64,000 bases of DNA from Actinomycetota bacterium (GCA_019347575.1 JAHWKY010000004.1:124001-188000); one strand, 5' to 3'. Positions 1 through 9,345 are shown, numbered from the stretch's first letter. Notes: generated from the sequence alone by a model not told the origin. Numbers and translations: made by a program.

Positions 1-2929
1 CGACTTCGGTCTTCGGCTCGTCGCCACCAACGACACGCACTACACCGCTCCTGAGGACGCCGAGGCTCACGATGCCCTGCTGTGCATCCAGACCAACGCG
101 CAGATCGACGATGAGGATCGGTTCCGCTTCAAGGGCAGCGACTTCTACCTCAAGTCGGCCGCGGAGATGCGTCAGCGGTTCCGCGAGATCCCCGAGGCCT
201 GCGACAACACCCTCCTGATCGCCGAGATGGCGGACGCGAGGCTCGAGTTCGGGCTCGACCTGTTGCCGGCGTTCCCCTGTCCCGACGGGATGGACGAGGC
301 TGCGTACCTGCGCCACACGGTCTACGAGGGCGCGCGACGCCGTTACGGCGATCCCCTGCCCTCCGAGGTGGCTGACCGTCTCGAGCACGAGCTCCGGGTC
401 ATCGTGCAGATGGGCTTCCCGGCCTACTTCCTGATCGTCGCCGACCTCTGCGACCACGCCCGCGCCAACGGGATCCGTGTCGGCCCCGGCCGCGGCTCCG
501 CGGGCGGCAGCGCCGTGGCGTACTGCACCGGCATCACGAACATCGACCCCATCGAGTACGGCCTGATCTTCGAGCGCTTCCTGAACCCGGAGCGCATCTC
601 GATGCCCGATATCGACATGGACTTCGACGATCGGCGCCGGGCCGAGGTGATCCACTACGCGGCCGAGAAGTACGGTCACGACCACGTGGCGCAGATCGTC
701 ACGTTCGCCACCATCAAGGCCAAGTCCGCCATCCGTGACGCTGCCCGCGTCCTCGGCTACCCGTTCCAGGTCGGCGACAAGCTGTGCAAGGCGATGCCGC
801 CGCCGGTCCTCGGCAAGGAGCCGCCGCTCGAGCAGGCCTTCGAGCACTCCGCCGAGCTCCGCGACGCCTACGAGGCTGACCCCGACGCGCGGCGCGTGCT
901 CGATACCGCCAAGAAGCTCGAGGGCCTCCGCCGGCAGCACGGCATCCACGCGGCCGCGGTCGTCATCGGGGCACGACCGCTCACCGAGACGGTGCCGCTG
1001 CTGAAGACCGACCGCGACGAGATCGTCACGCAGTACGAGATGGGGGCGGTTGAGGCCATCGGCCTGCTGAAGATGGACTTCCTCGGCCTGCGCAACCTGA
1101 CCGTCATCTCCGACACCGAAAGGCACATCCGCGACAACCGCGGGATCGAGGTGGACGTCGATGGCGGTCTAGCGCTCGACGATGCCGCCGCCTTCGAGAT
1201 GCTCGCGCGGGGCGAGACGCTCGGGGTGTTCCAGCTCGACAGCTCCGGCATGCAGAGCCTGGTGCGCCTGATGAAGCCCGACAGCTTCGATGACATCATG
1301 GCGCTCGTTGCGCTCTACCGACCGGGTCCTCTGGGCGAGCACATGCACGTCGAGTACGCCGAGCGCAAGCACGGCCGCAAGGAGGTCGTGTACGACCATC
1401 CCGATCTCGAGCCGATCCTGGCCGAGACCTACGGGATCATCGTCTACCAGGAGCAGGTGCTCCGGATGGCCGTCGACATCGCCGGGTACACGATGGGTGA
1501 GGCCGACAAGCTGCGCAAGGCCATGGGGAAGAAGGACCCCGAGGTCATGGCCCAGCAGCGCAGCAAGTTCGTGGACGGTGCTGTCGCGAAGGGCTACGAG
1601 CGTCCGTTCGCGACCCAGCTGTTCGACCAGATCGAGAGGTTCGCCGGGTACGGCTTCAACAAGTCGCACTCGTGCGGCTACGGCCTGGTCGCGTACCAGA
1701 CGGCGTGGCTCAAGGCCAACTACCCGGTCGAGTACATGGCGGCGCTGCTCACGTCGGTCAAGAACAACAAGGACCGTCTCCCCCTGTACCTCAACGAGTG
1801 CCGCCGGATGGGCATCACCGTCCTGCCGCCCGATGTCAACGAGTCCGACGTGGACTTCTCGCCCCGCGGCGAGCAGATCCGGTTCGGGCTCTCCGCCGTC
1901 CGCGGTATCGGCGAGACCGTCGTGGAGCAGATCATCGCGGCGCGGCGTGAGCACGGCCGGTTCGAGGGGTTCCGTGACTTCTGCGACAAGGTCGATGCGG
2001 CCGTGCTCAACCGCCGCGTCATCGAGTCACTGGTCAAGGCCGGCGCGTTCGCGACCCTGGGGCACACCCGCAAGGGCCTGCTCGGAGCGTTCGAGCCGCT
2101 CGTCGAGGCCGCGGTCGCCCGCAAGCGCGCCGAGGCCGCCGGGCAGTTCAGCCTGTTCGGTGAGGACGCGGGGCCTGGCGGCGACGGGACGGTCGAACTC
2201 GAGGACGGGGTGATCATCCTCGATGACGAGTTCGACAAGCAGCAGCTGCTGGTCTTCGAGCGCGAGATGCTCGGCCTCTACGTCTCCGACCATCCGCTCT
2301 TCGGTGCGGAGCGCCTCATCGACGAGATGACGGACCACACCTGTGCCGACCTCCGAGAGGCCGAGGACGGCGGGGCGGTCAAGGTCGGCGGTGTCCTGAC
2401 CGGACTGGTCAAGAAGTTCACGCGCAAGGGCGACACCTACCTGATCGCGACGCTCGAGGACCTCTCGGGGGCGGTCGAGGTCGTGTTCTGGCCACGCGTC
2501 TACCAGGCCGCTCATGAGCTGCTGGCCGAGGATCAGGTCCTGGTCGTCACGGGGCGGCTCGAGTCCCGCGACGAGACCGTCAAGCTCACCGCGAACGAGG
2601 TGAGCGCACCGGACCTGGCCGAGGTTCGCGGGGCACCCGTCGTCGTCCACCTCGACGTGGTCCAGTGCACCGACGAGGCCGTCTCACGTCTACGCGCGGT
2701 CCTGTCACACCACCCCGGGCACGTGCCCGTCCACGTGCACCTCCACCACGGCGGCGAGCGCGCGGGGGAGTTCCGGCTCGGGGACGCCCACCGCGTCACG
2801 CGCCGACCGGGACTGTACGGCGAGCTCAAGTCCGCCTTCGGGCCCGACGTCGTCGAGGACGAGATCGGCACACGGACGATCACGGTCGATGAAGCTGAGC
2901 CCCGCGTCCGGGTCGGCGCCGCCCCCTGA
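1..2929 (+). CDS. dnaE: DNA polymerase III alpha subunit, 5'-truncated by the window edge
   Basis: Replicative polymerase catalytic subunit that extends DNA at the replication fork. The frame is open from base 2, and 975 residues are visible. The first visible residues (VATNDTHYTAPEDAEAH) match the end of the PHP domain of DnaE. Next come the PGRGSAGG motif near base 490 and PDIDMDFDD at 604-630, which carries catalytic aspartates. The palm/fingers motifs LKMDFLGLRNLT and KSHSCGYGLVAY follow. A C-terminal OB-fold stretch (TYLIATLEDLSGAVEVVFWP) is typical of DnaE1. The gene ends 66 bases before hisD, and a possible -10 (TAACGT, 2959-2964) sits in that gap. The missing N-terminus lies outside the window, and no frameshift is seen. 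Confidence 0.97.
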   Translation, partial: DFGLRLVATNDTHYTAPEDAEAHDALLCIQTNAQIDDEDRFRFKGSDFYLKSAAEMRQRFREIPEACDNTLLIAEMADARLEFGLDLLPAFPCPDGMDEAAYLRHTVYEGARRRYGDPLPSEVADRLEHELRVIVQMGFPAYFLIVADLCDHARANGIRVGPGRGSAGGSAVAYCTGITNIDPIEYGLIFERFLNPERISMPDIDMDFDDRRRAEVIHYAAEKYGHDHVAQIVTFATIKAKSAIRDAARVLGYPFQVGDKLCKAMPPPVLGKEPPLEQAFEHSAELRDAYEADPDARRVLDTAKKLEGLRRQHGIHAAAVVIGARPLTETVPLLKTDRDEIVTQYEMGAVEAIGLLKMDFLGLRNLTVISDTERHIRDNRGIEVDVDGGLALDDAAAFEMLARGETLGVFQLDSSGMQSLVRLMKPDSFDDIMALVALYRPGPLGEHMHVEYAERKHGRKEVVYDHPDLEPILAETYGIIVYQEQVLRMAVDIAGYTMGEADKLRKAMGKKDPEVMAQQRSKFVDGAVAKGYERPFATQLFDQIERFAGYGFNKSHSCGYGLVAYQTAWLKANYPVEYMAALLTSVKNNKDRLPLYLNECRRMGITVLPPDVNESDVDFSPRGEQIRFGLSAVRGIGETVVEQIIAARREHGRFEGFRDFCDKVDAAVLNRRVIESLVKAGAFATLGHTRKGLLGAFEPLVEAAVARKRAEAAGQFSLFGEDAGPGGDGTVELEDGVIILDDEFDKQQLLVFEREMLGLYVSDHPLFGAERLIDEMTDHTCADLREAEDGGAVKVGGVLTGLVKKFTRKGDTYLIATLEDLSGAVEVVFWPRVYQAAHELLAEDQVLVVTGRLESRDETVKLTANEVSAPDLAEVRGAPVVVHLDVVQCTDEAVSRLRAVLSHHPGHVPVHVHLHHGGERAGEFRLGDAHRVTRRPGLYGELKSAFGPDVVEDEIGTRTITVDEAEPRVRVGAAP

Positions 2930-2995
2930 CCGACGTGGGGTCCCCAGAGGCGGTCCGCTAACGTCGCGCAGCCTCCCGGTGGAAGTCCGTCCCCC

Positions 2996-4294
2996 GTGCC
3001 ACGTCTCGACGTCCTCGACCTGCGTGACGACCGTTCGGATCCGACCTCGCGGCTGCCCCGGCCGCGGATCGACACGGCGGCTGTCGAGGGCGCCGTGCGC
3101 GCCACGCTGGCAGCTGTCCAGGAACGCGGTGACGACGCGGTCCGGGAGCACACGCGCCGCTTCGATCGGGTCGACGTCACCGACCTGCGCGTCCCGGACC
3201 CCATCATCGAGGCGGCGTCGTCGCGTCTCGATGGTGCGGTGCAGGACGCCATCGATCGGGCCATCGACCAGGTCCGCTGGTTCCACGAGCGGGCGCGGCC
3301 ACGCGATTGGGAGGACGCGCGGGACGGTGCGCGGATGGGACAGTGGTACCGACCTATATCGCAGGTCGGCGTGTACGTGCCGGGCGGCAAGGCGGTCTAC
3401 CCCTCGACCGTCGTGATGACGGTCGTCCCTGCGCAGGTCGCGGGTGTCGCGGGGATCGCTCTGTGCTCACCCCCCCAGGCGGACGGCTGGCCGCACCCCG
3501 CGATCCTCGCCACCGCCGCCCGCCTCGGCGTCCGTGCCATCTTCCGCGTGGGCGGGGCGCAGGCCATCGCCGCGATGGCGCTCGGGACCGAGACCATCCC
3601 CGCCTGCGACAAGATCGTCGGTCCCGGCAACATCTACGTCGCCACCGCCAAGCAGCAGGTCCAGGCCGCGGGCCTGTGTGGCATCGACGCGGTCGCGGGC
3701 CCGACCGAGATCGCCATCATCGCCGACGAGAGCGCCGACCCGGGTCTCGTGGCCGCGGACCTCGTGGCGCAGGCGGAGCACGACGAGCTGGCCACGTGCC
3801 TTCTGATCACGACCGACCCCGGACTCGTCGATGCGGTCGAGGCGGCGCTGGAGACCGAGATCTCCGGCACTCGTCACCGCGCCCGGGTCGAGGCCGCGTT
3901 CGAGGGCCAGGGGACGGCCGTCGTCGTCGCCGACATCGAGCACGCGGTCCTCGTGGCGGAGGCGTTCGCACCGGAGCACCTCGAGGTCCACACCGTGGAG
4001 GCGGCCGCGGTCGCGGCGCGTGTCCGCTACGCGGGGACGACGTTCATCGGTCCGGACACCCCGGTCTCGCTCGGCGATTACGCCGCCGGACCGAACCACA
4101 CCCTGCCGACGATGGGCACGGCGCGCTTCTCCGGTGGGCTGTCGACCTCGTCCTTCCTGGTTCCCGTGAACTGGGTGCAGTACGACCGCACCGCGCTGGC
4201 GGACCTCGCGTCCACGGTCGAGCGACTGGCCGCGACCGAGGACCTGCCGGCGCACGCTCGTGCCGTCGCGATCCGGCTGGAGGGCGGATCGTGA
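2996..4294 (+). CDS. hisD: Histidinol dehydrogenase
   Basis: Catalyses the last two steps of histidine synthesis, oxidising L-histidinol to L-histidine with two NAD+ and a bound zinc, in the cytoplasm. The protein has 432 residues, the usual length. Family motifs are present: GPGNIYVATAKQQV (NAD-binding region), AGPTEIAI, AQAEHDELA (zinc ligands), FAPEHLEVHT (catalytic Glu-His) and GDYAAGPNHTLPT (Asp and His). The start is GTG at 2996, which gives the usual short N-terminus; no strong ribosome-binding site is seen. This is the first gene of a his cluster transcribed on the plus strand. Its stop codon TGA at 4292-4294 begins a 14-base sequence repeated at the hisC start, discussed separately. 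Confidence 0.97.
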   Translation: MPRLDVLDLRDDRSDPTSRLPRPRIDTAAVEGAVRATLAAVQERGDDAVREHTRRFDRVDVTDLRVPDPIIEAASSRLDGAVQDAIDRAIDQVRWFHERARPRDWEDARDGARMGQWYRPISQVGVYVPGGKAVYPSTVVMTVVPAQVAGVAGIALCSPPQADGWPHPAILATAARLGVRAIFRVGGAQAIAAMALGTETIPACDKIVGPGNIYVATAKQQVQAAGLCGIDAVAGPTEIAIIADESADPGLVAADLVAQAEHDELATCLLITTDPGLVDAVEAALETEISGTRHRARVEAAFEGQGTAVVVADIEHAVLVAEAFAPEHLEVHTVEAAAVAARVRYAGTTFIGPDTPVSLGDYAAGPNHTLPTMGTARFSGGLSTSSFLVPVNWVQYDRTALADLASTVERLAATEDLPAHARAVAIRLEGGS

Positions 4295-4370
4295 CCGGTC
4301 GAGCCTCACCCCCCAGGCCGGCAACGCCGGCCCCTCCCCCCTCAAGGGGGGAGGTATGACCGGTCGAGCC
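4292..4370 (+). repeat. Double-hairpin insertion with 14-bp direct repeats at the hisD-hisC junction
   Basis: The 14 bases TGACCGGTCGAGCC occur at 4292-4305, overlapping the hisD stop, and again at 4357-4370, overlapping the hisC start. Between them are two perfect stem-loops. The first has a 7-bp stem (4316-4322 with 4326-4332, loop AAC). The second has a 9-bp stem (4333-4341 with 4346-4354, loop TCAA). The right arm of the second stem, GGGGGGAGG, is also the hisC ribosome-binding site, one base before the ATG. Removing one repeat plus the hairpins would restore a GTGA stop/start overlap like the others in this operon. An insertion with target duplication is therefore inferred. Confidence 0.75.
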
Positions 4371-5429
4371 GACCGCGTCCCCGTCAGAACGGACCTCGAG
4401 GACCTCGAGCCGTACGGGGCACCGCAGCTCGACGTCCCGGTCCGGCTCAACACGAACGAGACGGCGGAGCCGCCGCCGTCCGAGTACCTCGAGGCCGTCG
4501 CATCGCGGCTCGGCGACCTCGGGCTGAACCGCTACCCCGATCGCAGCCACGCCGAGCTGCGCCAACGGCTCGCGGAGGCGCTCGGCACCACCGCCGAACG
4601 TGTCTGGGCCGCCAACGGTTCGAACGAGATCCTCCTACAGCTCCTCCAGGCGTACGGAGGCCCCGACCGCCGTCTGCTGCTGTTCCGGCCCGGGTACTCG
4701 ATGTACCCGGTCATCGCACGCGTGACCATGACACCGATCGTCGAGCACGACCTGCCCGAGGACTTCGTCCCCACCGTGGAGACGGTCGAGAAGGCAGCCG
4801 ATCGACACGCCCCGCACGTCGTGTTCCTCGCCAACCCCAACAACCCCACCGGGATCCGTGCCGAACGCGAGGTGATCCGCGCGCTGCACGACGCGGCACC
4901 ACAGGCGCTCGTGGTGGTCGACGAGGCCTACGTCGAGTTCGGCGGCGTGTCGGTCATCGACCTGATCGAACAACTGCCTCGGCTCGTCGTGGTCCGCACC
5001 TTCTCGAAGGCCTTCCGCCTCGCTGGTCTGAGGCTGGGCTACCTCGCCGGACAACCCTGGGTCGTCGACGACGTCCGCCGTGTGCGCCTTCCCTACCACC
5101 TCGACACCATCAAGCAGCTGGCCGCGATCACCGCCCTCGAGATGCAGGACGTCTTCCTCGAGCACCGTGCCAGGGTCGCCGCTGAACGGACCCGGATCAC
5201 GGGGTCGCTGCGCACCATGCCGGACGTCGAGCCCTTCCCGTCCGATGCCAACTTCGTGTTGTTCCGGCTCCCGCAGGCGAAGCGGGCCTTCGAGGCGATG
5301 CTCGAGCGGGGCGTGCTGGTACGCGACTTCTCGGACCGGCCCCGGCTGGAGGGCTGCCTGCGGGTGACCATCGGCACGGTCGCCGAGAACGACGAGTTCC
5401 TGGCGGCGCTGCGCAAGGTCGCCGGGTGA
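4356..5429 (+). CDS. hisC: Histidinol-phosphate aminotransferase
   Basis: PLP-dependent class I/II aminotransferase that converts imidazole-acetol phosphate and glutamate to histidinol phosphate. The protein has 357 residues from ATG 4356. Motifs seen: LNTNETAEPPP near the N-terminus, ANGSNEILLQLLQ, FLANPNNPTG, VVDEAYVEF (PLP contacts), RTFSKAFRLAGLRLGY with the Schiff-base lysine, and a C-terminal RVTIGT carrying the substrate-binding Arg. The frame is open further upstream. However, the ATG follows a strong GGGGGGAGG site and gives the normal family N-terminus. That site is locked in a perfect hairpin, so translation may depend on ribosomes arriving from hisD or on hairpin melting. This last point is inference. 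Confidence 0.95.
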   Translation: MTGRADRVPVRTDLEDLEPYGAPQLDVPVRLNTNETAEPPPSEYLEAVASRLGDLGLNRYPDRSHAELRQRLAEALGTTAERVWAANGSNEILLQLLQAYGGPDRRLLLFRPGYSMYPVIARVTMTPIVEHDLPEDFVPTVETVEKAADRHAPHVVFLANPNNPTGIRAEREVIRALHDAAPQALVVVDEAYVEFGGVSVIDLIEQLPRLVVVRTFSKAFRLAGLRLGYLAGQPWVVDDVRRVRLPYHLDTIKQLAAITALEMQDVFLEHRARVAAERTRITGSLRTMPDVEPFPSDANFVLFRLPQAKRAFEAMLERGVLVRDFSDRPRLEGCLRVTIGTVAENDEFLAALRKVAG

Positions 5430-5486
5430 CCGCCTCGCGAGGGTGAGCCGGCGGGGTACCGTGCTCGCGATCCGAGGAGGTGGACG

Positions 5487-6071
5487 ATGACGCGGCGCGG
5501 CCGCATCGAGCGCAGCACGGGCGAGACGAGCATCCTCGTCGAGGTCGACCTCGACGGTTCGGGAAACACGACGATCGCGACCGGTGTCCCGTTCTTCGAC
5601 CACATGCTCGACCAGCTCGGTCGTCACGGCCGCCTCGACCTGACCGTCAAGGCGGAGGGTGATCTCGAGATCGATGCTCACCACACCGTCGAGGACGTCG
5701 GGATCGCGCTCGGACAGGCGCTCGCCGAGGCGTGGGGCGACCGTGCGGGTGTGGAGCGCTTCGGCGACGCGCACGTGCCCATCGACGAGGCCCTGACCGA
5801 GGTCGCGATCGATCTGTCGGGGCGCCCCTACCTCGTCTACGACGTGGTGACGCCGGTCGAGGTGGTCGGCACGTTCGAGACCACGCTGATCAGGCACTTC
5901 TTCGAATCCGTCACCGCCAACGCCCGTGTGACCCTGCACGTGCGCAACCGATCGGGCGACAACACCCACCACGTCTACGAGTCGGTGTTCAAGGCGGTTG
6001 CGGTCGCGCTACGACGTGCGGTCGCGGTCACGGGAGCGGGCGTGCCATCGACCAAGGGCGTGCTCGAGTGA
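5487..6071 (+). CDS. hisB: Imidazoleglycerol-phosphate dehydratase
   Basis: Manganese-dependent dehydratase that makes imidazole-acetol phosphate, the substrate of HisC. The protein has 194 residues, the size of the monofunctional enzyme without the HisB phosphatase domain of enterobacteria. Both metal-binding motifs are visible: DAHHTVED in the first half and NTHHVYESVFKA in the second. ATG 5487 follows a strong GAGGAGG site. A possible -10 (TACCGT, 5457-5462) lies in the 57-base gap after hisC. The stop overlaps the hisH start by 4 bases (GTGA). Confidence 0.97.
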   Translation: MTRRGRIERSTGETSILVEVDLDGSGNTTIATGVPFFDHMLDQLGRHGRLDLTVKAEGDLEIDAHHTVEDVGIALGQALAEAWGDRAGVERFGDAHVPIDEALTEVAIDLSGRPYLVYDVVTPVEVVGTFETTLIRHFFESVTANARVTLHVRNRSGDNTHHVYESVFKAVAVALRRAVAVTGAGVPSTKGVLE

Positions 6072-6700
6072 GCGAGGCAGGTCCGCGGGTCGCGCTGCTC
6101 GACTACGGGGCAGGCAACCTTCGCTCGGCGCAGCGCGGACTCGAACGTGCGGGCGCACGGGTCACCGTGACCGACGACGCCCCGACCGCCGCCCGCGCCG
6201 AGGCGCTCGTCGTCCCCGGGGTCGGCAACTTCTCCACGTGTCTCCACAACCTCCGATCAGCAGGACTCGCCGATCTCGTGATGCGCTGGGTGGAGCAGGA
6301 TCGGCAGGTCCTCGGCATCTGCGTCGGGATGCAACTGCTGTACGAGCACTCTGAGGAAGGTGACGTCGCCGGCTTGGGGGTCCTTCCGGGACGGGTCGTG
6401 CGCTTCGACTCCGAGGTCGTCGTGCCACACATGGGCTGGAACGTCGTGCACGAAGCGCGCCCCGACTGGCTGCTCGCGGGCGTCGATGGGGAACGGTGCT
6501 ACTTCGTGCACAGCTACTACGCCCAGCCCGAAGAGCCGTCGCACGTCGTTGCCACGGCGTCGTACGGGGGCGAGTTCCCGTGCGTCGTCCGGGTCGGCAA
6601 CGTCGTCGGGACCCAGTTCCACCCCGAGAAGTCCGCCGACGTGGGAGCGCGTCTGCTGCGCAACTGGGTCGCGTCCGTCCGGGAGGAGGCACCCGCGTGA
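6068..6700 (+). CDS. hisH: Imidazole glycerol phosphate synthase, glutaminase subunit
   Basis: Class I glutamine amidotransferase that releases ammonia from glutamine and passes it to HisF. The protein has 210 residues from GTG 6068, which overlaps the hisB stop in a GTGA. The catalytic triad is present: Cys85 in GICVGMQLL, and His185 and Glu187 in QFHPEKS. The oxyanion region PGVGNF is near residue 50. It is followed directly by hisA through another GTGA overlap. HisH normally works as a heterodimer with HisF, encoded two genes downstream. Confidence 0.96.
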   Translation: MSEAGPRVALLDYGAGNLRSAQRGLERAGARVTVTDDAPTAARAEALVVPGVGNFSTCLHNLRSAGLADLVMRWVEQDRQVLGICVGMQLLYEHSEEGDVAGLGVLPGRVVRFDSEVVVPHMGWNVVHEARPDWLLAGVDGERCYFVHSYYAQPEEPSHVVATASYGGEFPCVVRVGNVVGTQFHPEKSADVGARLLRNWVASVREEAPA

Positions 6701-7422
6701 GTCTGACGCTGTACCCGGCGGTCGACATCAAGGACGGGCGCGCGGTCAGGCTCACCCAGGGGAGGGCCGAGCAGGAGACGGTCTACGACGCCGACCCGGT
6801 CGCGGCGGCGCGTCGCTGGGCGGATGCCGGTGCTGAGTGGCTCCACGTGGTCGATCTCGACGCCGCCTTCACCGGCGAGCCGCGGAACCGCCACCTCATC
6901 GCCGCCATCGTCGAGGCCACGGGTCTGCCGGTGCAGGCCTCCGGTGGCGTCCGGACCGTGGCCGACGTCGAGGCATCCCTCGGGTACGGGGCGCAACGGG
7001 TCGTCATCGGCACGATGGCGCTGCAGCAACCGTCCTTCGTCGCCGAGGTCCTCGACCGCGTCGGGGCGCGCATCGCGGTCGGACTCGACGCCGAGGGACG
7101 GACCCTGAAGGCACGGGGATGGACCGAGGAAGCGGGCGATCTGTTCGACGCTCTCGCGACGTTCACGGAGATGGGGGTGCCCCGTTTCGTCTACACCGAC
7201 ATCACCAAGGACGGGATGCTGACGGGACCGAACGTCGAGATGCTGCGACAGGTCGCTGACGCCACGTCCTCGATGGTGACGGCCTCCGGGGGCGTCTCCA
7301 CGCTCGACGACCTGCAGGTGCTGGCGGCGTGTCACGAGCGCGTCGATGCCGTCATCGTCGGCAAGGCCCTGTACGCGGGGGCGTTCACCCTCCCCGAAGC
7401 GCTGACGGTGACGCGCACGTGA
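6697..7422 (+). CDS. hisA: HisA/PriA-type phosphoribosyl isomerase
   Basis: TIM-barrel isomerase that converts ProFAR to PRFAR for histidine synthesis. The protein has 241 residues. The acid/base aspartates are Asp10 (PAVDIKDG) and Asp168 (TDITKDG). Phosphate-binding loops SGGVRT and SGGVST mark the two half-barrels. The stretch LKARGW (Arg140, Trp142) aligns with the Arg143/Trp145 region that in mycobacterial and streptomycete PriA also allows the TrpF reaction. The C-terminus ([15 protein letters not shown]) also resembles PriA. No trpF is in the window although most other trp genes are, so a dual role is plausible but not proven. It overlaps hisH and hisF by 4 bases on each side. Confidence 0.92.
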   Translation: MSLTLYPAVDIKDGRAVRLTQGRAEQETVYDADPVAAARRWADAGAEWLHVVDLDAAFTGEPRNRHLIAAIVEATGLPVQASGGVRTVADVEASLGYGAQRVVIGTMALQQPSFVAEVLDRVGARIAVGLDAEGRTLKARGWTEEAGDLFDALATFTEMGVPRFVYTDITKDGMLTGPNVEMLRQVADATSSMVTASGGVSTLDDLQVLAACHERVDAVIVGKALYAGAFTLPEALTVTRT

Positions 7423-8201
7423 GCGACGGTCTGGCTATCCGGGTCATCCCGTGCCTCGACGTCACCGGCGGCCGGGTCGTCAAGGGTGTCCGGTTCGTTG
7501 AGCTGCGGGACGCCGGCGATCCGGTCGAACTCGCCGCCGCCTACGACGCCGAGGGTGCCGACGAACTCGTCTTCCTCGACATCACCGCCTCCTCCGACGA
7601 CCGGGGCACGATGGTGGAGGTGGTCCAGCGGACCGCCGAGCAGGTGTTCATCCCGCTCACCGTGGGTGGGGGAGTACGGACGGCGGAGGACGTCCGGGCG
7701 ATGTTGCGGGCCGGAGCCGACAAGGTCGCGCTGAACACCGCAGCGGTGCAGCGTCCCGAGGTGCTGTCGGAAGCCGCTGACCGCTTCGGGTCCCAGTGCG
7801 TCGTGGCGGCGATCGATGCCCGCGCACGGACGCTGGGTGGCTGGGAGGTGGTCACCCACGGCGGCCGGACCCCGACCGGCCGCGACGCCGTCGAATGGGC
7901 CGCGGAGTGCGAGGTGCGCGGGGCGGGCGAGATCCTGCTCACGTCGATGGACCGCGATGGCACGAAGGAGGGCTTCGACGTCGACCTGCTCCGCGCGGTG
8001 ACCGACGCCGTCAACCTCCCCGTGATCGCCTCGGGCGGGGCGGGGACCGCCGAACATATGGCCGAGGCGGTCACCGTTGGTCACGTCTCGGCCGTCCTGG
8101 CCGCGTCCATCTTCCACTTCGGCGAGCTGCGCGTCGACGAGGTGAAGCGGACGATGGCCGATCACGGCCTGCCCGTCCGGTTGGTGCCGTCCCGACGTTG
8201 A
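7419..8201 (+). CDS. hisF: Imidazole glycerol phosphate synthase, cyclase subunit
   Basis: TIM-barrel cyclase that uses ammonia from HisH to turn PRFAR into imidazole-glycerol phosphate and AICAR. The protein has 260 residues from GTG 7419 (GTGA overlap with hisA). Catalytic aspartates are Asp14 ([14 protein letters not shown]) and Asp133 (VVAAIDARA). Phosphate-binding VGGGVRT and ASGGAGT are present. It is the last gene of this his run. A long inverted repeat just downstream probably ends transcription. hisI is displaced about 3 kb further on, after four unrelated genes. Confidence 0.96.
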   Translation: MSDGLAIRVIPCLDVTGGRVVKGVRFVELRDAGDPVELAAAYDAEGADELVFLDITASSDDRGTMVEVVQRTAEQVFIPLTVGGGVRTAEDVRAMLRAGADKVALNTAAVQRPEVLSEAADRFGSQCVVAAIDARARTLGGWEVVTHGGRTPTGRDAVEWAAECEVRGAGEILLTSMDRDGTKEGFDVDLLRAVTDAVNLPVIASGGAGTAEHMAEAVTVGHVSAVLAASIFHFGELRVDEVKRTMADHGLPVRLVPSRR

Positions 8202-8221
8202 AGGCAGCGCGGCGGTCTCCC

Positions 8222-8284
8222 GGGAACCCGCGCCAGCGGTGGTTTCCCAAGCCCGCGGAAACCACCGCGTGGCGTGGGTTTCCC
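8222..8284. terminator. Long inverted repeat, probable bidirectional terminator
   Basis: Lies between the convergent hisF and methyltransferase genes. The core is a perfect 12-bp stem (8236-8247 with 8257-8268) and a 9-base loop. One bulge later it continues as CGCCA (8231-8235) with TGGCG (8270-8274). An outer imperfect arm (GGGAACCCG against TGGGTTTCCC) extends it to about 30 paired bases. There is no U-tract, which is common for terminators in high-GC actinobacteria. Confidence 0.65.
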
Positions 8285-8291
8285 AAGCGGG

Positions 8292-9341
8292 TCAGTCGGT
8301 GCGCTCCACGACGAAGAGGTCGACGCGGTAGCGCATCGTCGAGCGCGCGTGGAGCCGGACGTCCCAGGGCAGATCCGGCACCTCGTCGAGGAGCCGCAAA
8401 CCCGCGATCGCATCGGGTCCCTCACCCGACAGCAACCGGCGCAACACCGTGGGGCTGTCACCGTCCTGCTCAGGGCCGGGGCGTCCGCCGAGCCAGTGCG
8501 CGGGGTCGGTCGCGTTGGGGGCCCAGTCGTACGGGCTGGAGACGATGGCCACGCCCCCCGGCTGGAGCAGGTCGTGGAGCGCCTGCAGGTGGGTGTACGG
8601 GTGCTGGATGCAGTCGACCAGGTTCAGGCTGGTGATCAGTCCGAAGCGCTCGGCCTGGACCGGCAGGACCGCGACGTCCGCGACCCAGATGTCGACGAGC
8701 TCCGAGTGCTCGACGGGCACGTCGAAGGACCGACGCTCGTAACGGGTCCCAGTCACGCGCAGGTCGTAGGCGACGTGGCCCGTGTCGATGATGAGCATCG
8801 CCGCCCGAGCGAAAGACACGTTGAGCTCGATACCGAGCACGGCCTCCCCGGTCGCTTCGGCGAGGCGCAGGCTCGTGCGACCGAGGCCCGCGCCGAGGTC
8901 CAGAGCCGGTCCGGAGACCTCACGCCCCGTGCCCCGCGTGACCTCCAGCCCTCGCTCGAGCAGCGCGAGGACGCTGGCCTCCTTGGGGCCGTCGCCGGCC
9001 GGGTCGAGGTCGCCCCAGTGCCCCCAGGTGTAGGTCGACAGGTTCTGACGGCGCGCGTCGAGCGGGCTGCCGGGCCCGCCGGCGTCACCGAGCAGCACCG
9101 CGACGTCGGTGTCGATGGCATCCGGGTGGACGAGGTTCAGGACCTGGTTCTCGACCACGCCGGAGAGGTCGGCCACGATGACCGGCACGCCGTGGAGGAG
9201 CGGGTGGCGAGCGCCGCACGCGTCCATGTCGCACGCCAGCACGCCATCGCCGCTCAGGTCGGTGTCCTGGACCGGTGCGAGGTGGCCGCTGCGACAGACG
9301 GGGCACCCCGGCGTGAAGTGTTCGAGGTGAAGGGCGCGCAC
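8292..9341 (-). CDS. SAM-dependent class I methyltransferase with N-terminal zinc-binding segment
   Basis: 349 residues. The N-terminus has a Trm112-like Cys pattern (CPVCRSGH, then CDMDACGARHP ending in GVPVIV). A Rossmann methyltransferase domain follows, with the SAM-binding LDLGAGLGRTSL near residue 150, the acidic GIELN, and the post-II region LLQPGGVAIVSSPYDW. The substrate is not evident. The start is GTG 9341, only 4 bases after the stop of the PAAR gene, so the two are probably co-translated. The enzyme interrupts the usual hisF-hisI neighbourhood. A modifying role toward the PAAR protein or its partner is possible, but nothing beyond operon linkage supports it. Confidence 0.8.
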   Translation of the reverse strand: MRALHLEHFTPGCPVCRSGHLAPVQDTDLSGDGVLACDMDACGARHPLLHGVPVIVADLSGVVENQVLNLVHPDAIDTDVAVLLGDAGGPGSPLDARRQNLSTYTWGHWGDLDPAGDGPKEASVLALLERGLEVTRGTGREVSGPALDLGAGLGRTSLRLAEATGEAVLGIELNVSFARAAMLIIDTGHVAYDLRVTGTRYERRSFDVPVEHSELVDIWVADVAVLPVQAERFGLITSLNLVDCIQHPYTHLQALHDLLQPGGVAIVSSPYDWAPNATDPAHWLGGRPGPEQDGDSPTVLRRLLSGEGPDAIAGLRLLDEVPDLPWDVRLHARSTMRYRVDLFVVERTD

Positions 9342-9345
9342 GCCC

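Noticed and set aside
3467-3482. Second copy of the hisD-hisC insertion inside hisD (CTCACCCCCCCAGGCGG)
   Set aside because: Only the first dozen bases are similar; the hairpins and direct repeats are absent, and the codons fit HisD.
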